Assembly (NCBI RefSeq): GCF_051622035.1
Contig: NC_135361.1
Span: 24,545,205 to 24,609,204 of the forward strand
Length of the DNA stretch: 64,000 bases
Reading direction: 5' to 3'
From: Arctopsyche grandis
Lineage: Eukaryota > Arthropoda > Insecta > Trichoptera > Hydropsychidae
Shown: positions 22,501 through 32,945 of the stretch, in pieces
How positions within the stretch are numbered: the stretch's first letter is position 1
How the letters are laid out: every line of letters begins with the position of its first letter
The notes under the pieces: generated by a model
What the model saw: only the letters and a program-made list of their open reading frames with translations
What the model was told of the DNA's origin: nothing
The model's database searches: none
Made by a program: the position numbers and the translations under genes

Positions 22501-23238
22501 CTTATCAGACTAACACAGCTGGACAGGGAAAGTAGAAAAGTAGGATTAAAAATTAACGTAGATAAGACTAAACTAATGTTCAATAGTTATTGCATGCCTG
22601 ATAGCATCCCCTTAGATGATAAACCAGTAGAAGTAGTAAATAATTATTTATATTTAGGTCAAATAATTGACATGTCTGGTAGTAAAAATGAAGAGATAAA
22701 GAGACGTATGAAATTGGGGTGGAGTGCATTTGGACGGATGAATGCTGTTTTTAAATCAAAAATGCCACTCTGCCTGAAGAAAAGGATCTTTGATCAATGC
22801 GTTTTGCCAGTGATGACGTATGGATGTGAAACTTGGACACTGAACGCCAAGATGCAAAATAAAATCCAATGCACTCAAAGAAGTATGGAACGCTGTATGC
22901 TTGGCATAACGAGGAAAGACAGGAAGCGGAACACGTGGGTGAGAAATATGACAAGGGTAGTGGACATAGTGGATAGAGTGAAGAGATTGAAATGGCAATG
23001 GGCGGGTCACGTAGCTAGGAGGATGGACGAAAGGTGGACAAAAGAAGTGCTTGAATGGTACCCGAGAGAAGGCAAAAGAGTAAAAGGAAGACCGCAAGGA
23101 AGATGGGTGAACGAAATTAGGAAAATGTGCGGAATGAGATGGATGAGTGTTGCGCAAAACAGAGACGAGTGGAAGCGTGTTGGAGAGGCCTTCATCCAGC
23201 AGTGGATGGCGAATGGCTGTAAATGATGATGATGATGA

Positions 23239-23240
<2 letters not shown>
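19563..23240 (+). mobile_element. Apparently full-length RTE-clade LINE
   Basis: The element runs from the end of one AT run to the start of another. It has a ~706-bp 5' UTR, one uninterrupted ORF and a minimal 3' end: the stop codon is followed at once by a TGATGATGATG tail. A very short 3' UTR with a short-period tail is typical of the RTE clade. The 5' part (from GAGTTCGGTCTTTCG) is rich in TTA/TAA and has no second ORF. Three shorter relatives in the window share its coding sequence (411-1683, 13906-13956 and 32850-32945). The intact frame suggests recent insertion; whether the 5' end is truly complete needs comparison with other copies. Confidence 0.86.
20269..23226 (+). CDS. RTE endonuclease/reverse transcriptase, 985 aa
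   Basis: Single ORF protein of an RTE LINE, which nicks genomic DNA and copies its own RNA at the nick. Residues about 50-290 form an apurinic-type endonuclease: ATYNVR (Asn56), GLSEVRR (Glu85), VYAPTS, GDFNAKIG (190-197), NEIDFI (Asp258) and GSDHRLV (His283). Residues about 490-800 form the reverse transcriptase: KNGKTPGEDNIP, IILIHKKGD, NYRPISLL, GFVDYEKAFDTV (catalytic Asp near 633), GVRQGDTISP and the catalytic LRFADDIVLVA (FADD at 730-733, 22456-22467). The C-terminus has YGCETWTLN and WQWAGHVARRMD, then GRPQGRW, the conserved tail of this family. All expected catalytic residues are present with no stop or frameshift. The start at 20269 is the first ATG; a second, MDDSLANRN at residue 41 (20389), lies just before the endonuclease domain and could be the true start. 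Its codon usage is less AT-rich than the flanks. Confidence 0.97.
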   Translation: MAVRTHSLNGNLSQVPPFSQHILDKCEKNNIQTSNKVRVTMDDSLANRNLYLATYNVRTLSSEGSVLALENELESIKWDLVGLSEVRRKQENQIILKSGNCLYWRGLPNGRIGGVGFLINKRIERNIIEINDISERICYVVLRISSRYTCQIFQVYAPTSSHPDEEIEDFYEKLQGAYDNSRHHFKIIMGDFNAKIGQKANTERAVGNFGTGQRNDRGDRLIEFAEHNRLFITNSFFRKNTNNKWTWESPKGDRNEIDFILTNALHSVKDVSVLSKVDIGSDHRLVRAKMAININCERRKLIKGCSNSPDFAQLRSRKKEFELELGNRYGKLNPEADIEELNTVISSVLTSTGKKLGGFRKQIKLSKISAETKNLIKHKRNLDRDNNKQEYNLVNKEIKKRIVRDVRDFNSKLIENTIKNNRSLKKCKQDLFLGKNQMIAIRSESGVIIRNREEIIDRVYTFYAKLYENDNGQFPTLESTHGQRVPAVLPSEVEAALKTAKNGKTPGEDNIPIDLLKCGGPPLINILARLFSKCIQNQAIPEGWNNATIILIHKKGDKSDIKNYRPISLLSAVYKLFTKVITERLKNILDENQPIEQAGFRANFSTMDHLQVVGELIERANEYQRPLCLGFVDYEKAFDTVSHNAVLNALKTQGVPEPYVGLLATIYKNATASVKIFSGTDRFSIGKGVRQGDTISPKLFNAVLEGVFRKLDWDTAGVSINGRFLSHLRFADDIVLVARDSADLLIRLTQLDRESRKVGLKINVDKTKLMFNSYCMPDSIPLDDKPVEVVNNYLYLGQIIDMSGSKNEEIKRRMKLGWSAFGRMNAVFKSKMPLCLKKRIFDQCVLPVMTYGCETWTLNAKMQNKIQCTQRSMERCMLGITRKDRKRNTWVRNMTRVVDIVDRVKRLKWQWAGHVARRMDERWTKEVLEWYPREGKRVKGRPQGRWVNEIRKMCGMRWMSVAQNRDEWKRVGEAFIQQWMANGCK

Positions 23241-23290
<50 letters not shown>
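23241..23290. repeat. (AT)n microsatellite, right border of the RTE
   Basis: An uninterrupted AT run directly after the TGATGA tail of the RTE, mirrored by the run at 19498-19562. Confidence 0.96.
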
Positions 23291-23292
<2 letters not shown>

Positions 23293-24157
23293 GTACATAT
23301 ACGTACATATGTATACAAATTCAACATGGGAAGATCGGATTCTGAGGCGCCGGTTTACAAGCCGTGCAATATGTATACACACATTTATCGTTTGTATCAA
23401 ATTTGGACGTGTATTTACTTAACACTTCACACGTAGTACTACGACATCGTGACGTACGTAATAATTGCTGTTTACTTTGCACAAACGTTACATTATTCAA
23501 TCATCGATTTCGCAGACATTCGAACTATGTACGCTCGCACACGTCGATGACGCTCGAAGAATCACTACGCATTGTTTCTACTTTTTTGCCCCTTCAATGT
23601 TTCCGATTTCATATATGGGCATTATTAATTTCAAACGTCTACGGCGTAGACTAGGCTGGGTCATTTTTCCGTTAGTTTGTGGCCGTGTGGCATTTTGTTT
23701 AATTAATTACATATATGACTGTCGATGGAAATGTTGCACAATGGATGCATTGTCGCACGTCGTCTCTCCCACACGCGGCGATCGTCGTCTCGCCGGTTCG
23801 CACGTTTTCGCACGATGTGTGTTACAATTTCATCAGAATGCACTCGTCTATAGTTAGTCGGTTGTTGGTAGGTGTTCCGTGAAAACGGTGTATATGATAT
23901 TTGCTTATTCTCAACGGAGTCAGCGTAACATAAGACGTGTCGCAAGCCGTGGAGTCGTCCCGTCGGAAAAATAGATAGGTGTGTGTGTGTGTGTGTTTGC
24001 AATTTTCCTAGAAGTGGTTTTTCATAGTAATTGCATCTATGGGAAATCGCAAGCTGTCCGATTGTTGCAACGGTTCACTTCGTGCTCTCGTTATTTATTG
24101 TGTCGACGATATCGAAATTGTTCAAAATAAATTTAAACATTCAATATGAATTTTCTC
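23291..24157. other. Non-coding DNA
   Basis: Overlapping open frames on both strands (23364-23857) have no domain character. A GT microsatellite lies at about 23979-23997. CpG-containing stretches occur at 23750-23830 but do not form a clear islet. Confidence 0.5.
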
Positions 24158-24530
24158 AGTGACCGTGAAAAAGTCGACAGTGAAAAAGTCGAAAATATTC
24201 GTTTATCATGCATACATATGAAAAACGGTTAGTATATACATATATCAGTGGCGTGCGGTAAAACTCTCCCTCCCCCCGTCGTACATCCTCAATTAATTTG
24301 CGCGAGCAGGATACAACAGGAACAAGAGGAACAGGATTTTCCTCCCGTATCCTGCGCGCGTACATTAAACAAGGCTGTATGACAAAAGGAGAGATAATTT
24401 CACCGCATGTCACTGGTATATATATATAGTACCGTTTACCATGCACCCTTTTTTTATCTTTCGACTTAAGATCTTTCGATTTTCGATCTTTGCCTTCCGA
24501 TATTTGCTTTTTCGACCTTTTCACTTTCGG
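24158..24530. mobile_element. Possible larger element with inverted GTCGAAAA ends
   Basis: The left side has GTGAAAAAGTCGA twice (near 24168 and 24180). The right side, on the opposite strand, has AGTGAAAAGGTCGAAAA (about 24510-24530) followed by degenerate CGAAAGATC units. This suggests an inverted-repeat element into which the hAT MITE at 24246-24415 was inserted. The outer ends are not defined. Confidence 0.35.
24246..24415. mobile_element. Small hAT MITE (CAGTGGCGTGC type)
   Basis: The left end is CAGTGGCGTGCGGTAAAAC. The complement of the right end, starting one base inside the GG at 24415, is CAGTGACATGCGGTGAAAT. The flanks ACATATAT (24238-24245) and GTATATAT (24416-24423) match at 6 of 8, although both lie in AT-rich repeats. 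The ends resemble those of the longer hAT copies at 35766 and 40727. Confidence 0.7.
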
Positions 24531-25308
24531 TGCCGTGAGGTAGACCCGAATTTTCTATGGCAATTTAATTCGATTATGTTCTTATGCTCAATTTTTAATG
24601 CTTTCTTAGTGTCTCCTTTTACAAAGTGTTGCCTGCCTTGACGTGAGAATTCTAAAGTGTAACGTGTACTAAAGTCGTGTCTGTAGAAAAAATGCATGTG
24701 CACTTAAATTGTGTGTTTAATCTCCTGTGTCAAAATGTCAGTGATTGTCTAATGGTGGCCTTTGTTTTTTATCTTAATCCATCTTTTTCAATGTGATGAT
24801 AGTTATGCAGTATCGACTTGTCATAATATTGGGCTATTTAGAATCGGTTTGAAATCAAAGATCATATTTAAAAATATCAATGACTTGTATTATATTGGAT
24901 GTACGTATATGAGCCGCTATGATTGAAAGTGGCATAAATAATTAACTTTTCTTCATTTTGAGAAATGTCTCGCAAACATTAAAATGTATTGCGTTTAACA
25001 AAATTTATAAATAATGGTGGGCTGTAATACGTAATATTCTGCTTTTCCGAGATTCTGGACATATCGAATTAAAAGAAATGATAGAAATTTATGAATTAAT
25101 AAGTCGAGCATAAATAGTGTTTTTGGAACTGAAAATTGGACTTTCGCCACTTTCAAATATAACGGCTAAACATATATACATATGTAGATTCTATTAATCT
25201 TAAAAAGTGGTATAAATATAATATTTAAAAATATACTATATTAAATATGTATATAAAAACATATGATATGTTAATAATCTTCCAATAAGCTTCCTATAGC
25301 CGATTGTA
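24531..25308. other. AT-rich non-coding DNA
   Basis: No gene, element end or structured motif that I can support. Confidence 0.5.
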
Positions 25309-25494
25309 CATACATACATACATATGTACATATGTACTATAATATGTACATACATACATATGTACATACATACATATGTACATACATACATATGTACATA
25401 CATACATATGTACATACATACATATGTACATACATACATATGTACATACATACATATGTACATACATACATATGTACATACATACATATGTACA
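25309..25494. repeat. 16-bp tandem repeat array, about 11 units
   Basis: The unit is GTACATACATACATAT, near-perfectly repeated. The unit is largely self-complementary, which is why long open frames of M, Y, I, C, T, H and V appear on both strands. They are not genes. The array ends exactly where a Tc1-like terminus begins (25493). Confidence 0.97.
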
Positions 25495-26030
25495 GTACCC
25501 ATCATATAAATCGCAACACTTGAGAAAAACGCAAATTTACATGAAATTTCGGCGATCTTACTTAAAATCATAGCCCAAAGTCATAAAAATGGTAGATTGG
25601 ATCCGCGGTGGATTTTTTTAGCATCAATCGTTGAAAAAGAGGTCACAAAATATGGGCTGAGGACAATTTTAATAGCATGACGATTTTACGATCAACGTCG
25701 ACTTCATGCTTTAAGTGTAATTTAAAATGAAAAAATTAGCTTATAAATTTTTTTTTCAGTCGTATCATTTACAAATTTTAAAGAAGCACCTAATATTTTG
25801 TCTAGCTCCTTTTGATTTTATTGTCGGTTTGATTCGGCTATCAAATTGTTCGTATCACACTTTTTATATTGCTTCTTTTATTAATATAAGACAATTGATA
25901 TATTAATATAAGTTTGTTTCTACTTATTTTATATTTTTGATCCATTCATAAGATTCCAATTTGGATTAAATCGAGACTATACCCAGGCCATGGTAGTGTC
26001 TTGGCACCCATTTGTTGCAAATAACCCCAA
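25493..26030 (-). pseudogene. Tc1-like transposon remnant
   Basis: CAGTACCCATCATATAAATC at 25493, preceded by TA, looks like a Tc1/mariner terminus at its TA target. On the minus strand about 26012-25945 encodes LPWPGYSLDL and, after a one-base frameshift, NPNWNL. This matches the LPWPxxSPDLNPIENLW block that ends the catalytic domain of Tc1 transposases. The catalytic Glu of NPIE is lost (N-W here), so the protein would be dead even without the frameshift. I do not see the other terminus or the N-terminal half. Confidence 0.65.
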
Positions 26031-26581
26031 AACTAAAAAAATAAACTAACTTACATATTTCATTTTATGAATTGTATTCAATTCCATTACATACATCTAA
26101 TACCCATCAATTAAGCTTGATGGAAAGCTGTAGATTAACTTAAAAAAATAACATTCTTCGAATGTGAAAAGTATTCGACTATTCCATCGCCGAAATGAAT
26201 ATTTCTTCTAGGATTTTCAAATAATTTTTCGTTCAATTGCACCTCGTGGAAACGGCATTCGTTCCTTTTTGCAGAAATTGCATTTTTCGTTCCATACATA
26301 TTATACATTCAGTGTAAAAATGAAAATCATTTCAGAATACCACTCTTGCTTACTTTGACGCAAAATCAATAGACTCTGATGCAAAATCACTAGACTGTTA
26401 CATTAAATTGCATCAACAAACTACATTGAATGCTTTTGCCATAAAATCGTATTGAATAGAATTGAAAATGTAATAAAAAACTTTCTTAGAAGCATGTTGA
26501 ATAAACTTTTATGGCATGCTTAAGCTCATCTATGGTTTGCTTTTTACTTTGAAATTACTGTTGAATGCATCAATAACGCTC
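26031..26581. other. AT-rich non-coding DNA
   Basis: I see no gene or element end. The sequence has repeated TTGAATxxATT-type words but no defined unit. Confidence 0.45.
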
Positions 26582-26839
26582 TTACGGCATTTCACCTGAT
26601 GGAATTTTAGAAAATCCTCCAATGCTCTCGGACTCGATCCGACTTTTCCGACGGTTTTCTGAGTGAAATTTACATTCTGGACTACTACGTCTCATTCGTT
26701 TGCGATGAAGTTGGCAATCTTCGATTAATTTTACAATGCGCAATTTTCGAACGGCATCGAGTAAATTTTGCGACCCAATTTTACGAGCGGTGCAAATCGC
26801 AGACTCAATTTCCGTTTGATCTTCTTCAAGTTCCAACAA
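26582..26839 (-). CDS. Unrecognised open frame, possibly a decayed coding fragment
   Basis: A frame open for 85 codons from its ATG, and for about 100 codons from the preceding stop, lies in AT-rich DNA. The predicted product has an acidic start (LELEEDQTEIE), a middle AVRKLRIVKLIEDCQLHRKR and a basic, serine-rich end. Its amino-acid composition is more protein-like than that of most frames here. I do not recognise a family. It could be a piece of an old transposase or a chance frame. No splice sites or poly-A signal point to a gene. Confidence 0.22.
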   Translation of the reverse strand: MLELEEDQTEIESAICTARKIGSQNLLDAVRKLRIVKLIEDCQLHRKRMRRSSPECKFHSENRRKSRIESESIGGFSKIPSGEMP

Positions 26840-29800
26840 TAATAAACTCGTTAGAACTTGCGTCGTTGATTACACGGCGGTTTATTTCGAGCAACTCCCA
26901 GCTGAATAATAAATTGCGCGATTTGCACCGCCACAATGTGCGGTCGTAAAAGATACATACTTTGTGATTTTTCCCATAAGCACATGTCGAATGGATAAAA
27001 CACACAATAAAGACAGACTTAAGCGCGTATATACGCATATATGTATGTATACATCAACCATTATTGTGCTCACGAAGGTTGCGTAGATGTAATCATTTTC
27101 AGATCGGTTAATAGGAATGTCATCGACTATTTTTATGGACACTTTGTATTTAAATTGTCCACGCCGTGCTTCATGAATTATTTAAAATCTTCAGCTCGTG
27201 GTGCTCGTTGAAAAAAATCGTGGTGCTGTTCTGCCGTGATTTTCAATCTCGTTCGCTGACAACTGCTCGGTATCTTCTCGTAATCTTCGTTCTCTCGTTG
27301 GATTCCGCGTCGTTCTGGATTGCATTAAGTCAAATTGGAACTGGCGTATCGTATTCGGTCGATCTAATTAGATCTGTTTGTGTGTGGTCTTCAATATGAC
27401 ACTGGGTCTGTATGATGTGTGATTTAATTTCATGGAAGTGTTTATCATAATCCAAGTTTTTTAAATGCATAGGAAATTTGTATATATATGTACCTATACT
27501 GTATTGGTATTAAGGTATCTGCCCGAGTAGACCCTGGATAGAAATTCTCAGAAACTGAAATTTTGATATATAAATTTTGTATGCGCAGTGTCCCGGGAAT
27601 TATTGTCTCCGATTTCGGGAAAAATATTCCAATCAAAGCGTTCTTTAAATGGTTTAATTAAGGTGAATGTATGTAGGTATTGCTTATGCTGAAAATATAT
27701 ACTATGAAACTGGTGTGTCTTTCTTATATTGACGATTCCACAGTGAAAAAAAATTTATTAGATTCGGATGGATATGAGACAATTGTGTTTTTAACGACGA
27801 ATGAATAATTAAATCAAAGAAAAAACTACAAAATAACGTAAATAAAAATTGCCTCGAATTTAAATAATAAATGAAAATATACATATATGCTGAGAGGAGA
27901 AATAACACGATCCTGAGTTCCGTCCCGTGTCCCAGGAATTGCAAAAGTTCGGGAAATCAGAGTCTCATTCTACGGTTTGGTGATTACTGGTCACAAAACA
28001 CTGGTCATAAAATCACTAAAATCTCTATAACGGAACATCTGGATGCCAAAAAGTACATCATAATAACGATAACTATCATACTAACGAGAACTTGAGTGCC
28101 AAATATTGCGTATTCGCGATTTTAATGGCAAAAATTGTCTTTGTGACCACTGCAATGTGACAAATAATCCAATTACCAATTCTATATACATATAAATATG
28201 TAGCTTCAATTTCATACATATGCAAAAATTATAATGAAGAAGTATATTTGTCATGTTTCGATTCATTTGAGAACTTTTTCAAATTTTTTTTATTTTATAA
28301 AAAAAACTTTCATTTGATATCTGTATTATCTGGTATTATATTATATTTCTAAAGAATGCCTGTATTATAACACAATAAGTATACAATTTCAAAGCATATA
28401 GATACGTACATTTTGCGTAGGTTTGTTGTATGTATGTATGTATCATACATATGTACATATATTTTGACAACCCTTTGTAAACGCGTTCTTGTACAATAAC
28501 TACTTTCTCTCGAGGTGTATATACGTATGTATGTATATGTATGTACATATTGAAAATGATTCCCCATCCGATTGGGAAATTTCGAGTGAAGCACGTGATG
28601 ATTGTCCATTAAATTTAAGTATATATTAATGATTATTAACGTCTAATATCTAGATAAGGTGGCATCCGTAGACTATCAGTCGTCGCGTGGAATATGTTAT
28701 ATTTTATTTAAAAAATAAAACGATTTCACAATTTATTTACATTATTGCGAAATATTAATCTCACATGAAAAATGTGATGTAATAGGTAAAAATCTTATGA
28801 TTACGTATCATATAAAAATAGTGAAACGTCATAGCGAAACAAATTAACGTTTACTTGTACTTATCTATGGGTGATTGTGAATCATTTTCTAATGCGATCA
28901 CAGTGAAGCGTATTTATTTCATTCATCGATTGTTATGTCAAAATTCATTGAAATGATTATCGCGTTCGCTTTTCATAACCTACTTAGATTTATCTAATTA
29001 TATTTTTAGATACTCATACTATGTAATGAGCATGCAAGCGTACATTTGAATCACACACACGGCTGGATATGTGTCAGTATAAAAGTGAATCAATTCCATG
29101 TACATAATTTGTAGTACACCGTATATGGAAATAATTTCTTCTTGTGCAACTATTCGATTAATAAATGCATCTAGTATGAAAATTAAATCTCATATTAAAC
29201 AAAATATGCTACAATTCTCTTTAATATTTCCCATTTTGTCAACTTCCACAAAATCATCTCAATATTATGTCAGATAAAATCCATCGGAAGCTGATTGATA
29301 TAGATTTTAATATAATTTTAATCTATCTCGATATCATTTGTTGCAATTTCCTTAGAAAATTCACGCATTTTCCGGCCCTTGTCATTGTGAATGAATTTCC
29401 CTCAATGTTCAGGTTAAATATAGTATCAATGTAAACATTTATGAAGTTTAGACGGAGCATATGGAGGATTATGACTGTTTTTTTTTTTGTAATGTATTTA
29501 TAGTTAATTCACTTTTCTCATAAATTACACGTGAGTCACATCCATCACACGCGTACGCATCATTCTAAAGTTATTTCACCACACGTATTCATCAGTTGAG
29601 TCTTTGATATGTATCAGTTACAGATAGGCGATTATTCGTCATCGGTATGCTTGTACCGACAAGACTCGATAACGCAATCAATAAGCAACAATTGCATTTT
29701 TCTCAAGTGTGTAGGAATTCTCGTACTTCAAAGTGCACTGGCTGCTTTTCGATAGCATGCATTCGTCTGATCGAATTCCTACACACGTATTTTTTAATCG

Positions 29801-29951
29801 TTAATTGTTTTTGATACGAACATTATCACAGTTAATCGACCACCATTAAAAACTTCTTAAATCCCCGACCGAACTTGCATTGTCGTTTTCTGTGCATTTT
29901 TTTGAGCTGGCTATTAATTTACAAACACTCTTGTGTGCATATGATAAAAAA
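26840..29951. other. Non-coding DNA with TATG microsatellites
   Basis: TATG/ACAT runs occur at about 27030-27052, 28430-28460 and 28517-28550. A run of GGTCACAAAACACTGGTCAT near 27988 is the only local repeat I noticed. Open frames (26882-27142, 27166-27399 and 28349-28609) are short and partly repeat-derived. Confidence 0.5.
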
Positions 29952-30008
29952 ATCGGTCAAAATATCGATTTTGAATTTTCGCAAGATCACAAAACTTCAT
30001 CTATTCTT
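29952..30008 (+). repeat. Repeat F, copy 1 (partial)
   Basis: Shares GGTCAAAATxTCGAxTTTxAA and GATCACAAAACTTCATCTATT with copies at 33848-33926 and, on the other strand, 52681-52766. Nature unknown. Confidence 0.55.
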
Positions 30009-30131
30009 CCTAAAATACTCGGTTTTAACGTTAATGTTATTTTAATCGGTTGATGATCTTTGAATTAAAATGTCAAACTGGTATTTTTAAATATACTATA
30101 AATTTCATAAACTCATATACTCATATGACGA

Positions 30132-30536
30132 AATATATTCCAACTGATCAAAATATATTAAAACTGAAAATAAAATTCCATTATAAGTTGGTACAGGATT
30201 AGATGGAAAGGTTAGGTATTCGTGAAAACGTCTCTCGACTAGTAAATTGATTTGGACAATTGCATTTTTGTTTTGAACAAATTCTTAGATTTATCATTGC
30301 CATAATTTGCAATACCTAGTAAATATTAACTCATTATTGAATTCTATAACATTCGTAAAAACACTAAAACTGTCAAAGATATTATATAATATTACAACTG
30401 GAGCACACTGTGGACAGTGTATTTGCGCTTGTAGAGCTATAATTTATCAGTTGATTTGTATTCGAATATGAATTATTTGTATTAGAATATGAACATATAT
30501 ATTTCAATTGAAAATACACTTCGACTGTAACATATA
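30132..30536 (+). repeat. Repeat D, copy 1
   Basis: About 400 bp that align along their length with 59664-60049 and, for the first part, with 61248-61345. Shared words include ATATATTAAAACT, TTCGTGAAAACGTC, CATTATTGAATTCTA and GAGCTATAATTTA. The right end (GACTGTAACATA) resembles the right terminus of TIR element E at 4560, so D may be a longer relative. No coding content. Confidence 0.7.
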
Positions 30537-30656
30537 TGTACATACGTTATGTTTTTTTCTTCGCTGCTATTTTCTTAAACGACGAATAAAATAATAAATA
30601 TATTTTCAGCCCTTTATAAAAGATTCTCTTTTTGGGCAATAGATCAAGGGAAATAA

Positions 30657-30959
30657 TCTAATATATAATTTCGAAAGAGACTTTGTAAGGTTTGGGTGGT
30701 AGAATCAAGAAAAACTCTGTATATACATACATATGTACATATATTGTTTGCTATCAATATATCCTCTACGTATGTAATGCTACGAGCATTCATAATCATT
30801 CATTCATAAGCTCATAATGCTACGAGCATTCAGTGCCATCTACTGAAAATTAATTTAATGCATAAATTATTTTTTTCTATTGCTGTTTTATAATGTTTAT
30901 ATGTAGGTAGTAGGTAGGTAGTTTTTACCCGATGAAATTTTCATCGGGTCTATCACTAG
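30657..30959 (+). mobile_element. Non-autonomous Helitron, copy H4, with perfect 3' hairpin
   Basis: The element begins TCTAATATATAATTTCGAAA, inserted after A. It ends CACTAG, inserted before T. A perfect 10-bp stem with a 3-base loop (30927-30949, ACCCGATGAA/TTCATCGGGT) lies six bases before the terminal CTAG. These are the diagnostic Helitron features: 5' TC, 3' hairpin plus CTAG, insertion between A and T, and no target duplication. The interior contains an AATGCTACGAGCATTCA repeat twice (near 30776 and 30819) and a TATG run. Its 5' end matches the other family copies, while its 3' hairpin is a different sequence. Confidence 0.9.
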
Positions 30960-31343
30960 TAAATAATATTTGGTTAAATATGTATATTTTGTATGAAAAA
31001 ATTAGTTCGTTTTTAAGATTGAAAAATATAGTGAAAAAAAAAAAGTTATAGGCGCTTAAACAATTAAAATTTGACATAGCGAGAGGGTGGCGAAAAGGGA
31101 AAAAATGATCGGAATAGTGTGGATAAATCCGGCAATGTGGACAATTGACGTCACCGAGAAATACATACTATTTTCGAAAAATCAAAAGCGAAGTAAGAAG
31201 AGGCTAATAATAAAAATCAGTTTATTTACCGGTAAACTGGTATTTGGTTTAAAAATTATTGGGTTACTTGTAAATAGAAATTATGGTTAATTGGACTACC
31301 TAATACATATAATTTGTATTAGGTAGTATAATGTACGTATATA
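30960..31343. other. Non-coding DNA between Helitron H4 and the pogo element
   Basis: A 67-codon plus-strand frame (31087-31290) is lysine- and isoleucine-rich, as expected from AT-rich DNA, and has no family resemblance. Confidence 0.45.
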
Positions 31344-32168
<825 letters not shown>

Positions 32169-32329
32169 TATTGTATTATATAGTTTTCAACGATACACAT
32201 ATTTTATTTAAGTGGAGTGAAGCTTTCAATCTTTTAGTCGGGTATGCGTTATAAAGATATATGGATAGGCTTAATAGATCCCTTTAAAATTGAAATGCAA
32301 TCTGTTAGGTGTTGCGGTAGTGTCGAATT

Positions 32330-32690
32330 AGCATTGTCGCGTGTGTACGTAGGCGCCGGAGGACGTACGCTCGTGAGTTATATCCTCGGAGGACAATAAC
32401 CATAAAGCTTTCACCGGCTCTGCCCGGGCCAGTGGCGGTGGGCGATGACATTTATTATGGCCGCCAGTCAAATACAATGAGCCCGCGTGACTGATGGCGG
32501 ACATAATAATGGCGAACTGTGCTCTAGCCAGCGTCTCGTCGTCGGGGAAACTGTCGGGATTGTCAGGTGGGCTGTGGGCGCACCCAACAGGTTAATACTG
32601 TCGTTAGTGTCCCAACACAGAGAAGGAGACCCAGAGTGCAACCGGTGCTCGGGTGACCTCTGGTACACCAGCTGCTCCTCCAGGTTTTAT
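32330..32690. promoter_or_regulatory. Candidate regulatory islet with Hox-like inverted repeat
   Basis: A GC-rich block in AT-rich DNA. Its centre is an imperfect inverted repeat: TTATTATGGCCGCCAGTCA (32452-32470) against 32488-32509, with CATAATAA at the outer side. TTTATTATGG and CATAATAA resemble Hox/Caudal-type sites. Frames on both strands are short and unlike known proteins. I regard it as a possible conserved non-coding element. The right part (32600-32690) could instead be an unrecognised repeat. Confidence 0.3.
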
Positions 32691-32849
32691 ATTTGTGTGT
32701 GTGTGTACACTTGGAAATTGGTGGTTCTTCGGTATGTTGGAATTTTTCGTCCGTTTCATGTATGTATGTATATATGTATTTGCAAAGAAAATCTTTTATA
32801 GTCGTGTACCATCTACATATGTATGTACATGTGTATGTATGTATGTGTA

Positions 32850-32945
32850 CTTCTCGATGAAGGCATCTCCAGTGTGTTTCCATTTTTTTTTCACTCTGAG
32901 CTACATTTATCCACGACACTCCGCACACTTTTCTTAATTAGTCAA
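32850..32945 (-). mobile_element. RTE LINE C-terminal fragment
   Basis: The minus strand encodes MCGVSWINVAQSEKKME, matching KMCGMRWMSVAQNRDEW of the intact RTE. At the nucleotide level the match continues to GATGCCTTCATCGAGAAG, equivalent to GAGGCCTTCATCCAGCAG. A TACATACA microsatellite replaces the TGATGA tail. It is a 5'-truncated, frameshifted copy. Confidence 0.76.

Noticed and set aside
20778..22954. Antisense open frames inside the RTE
   Set aside because: They lie opposite the intact 985-codon frame, which carries all known motifs.
25236..25573. Long overlapping open frames on both strands
   Set aside because: They are translations of the 16-bp tandem repeat, whose period avoids stop codons.
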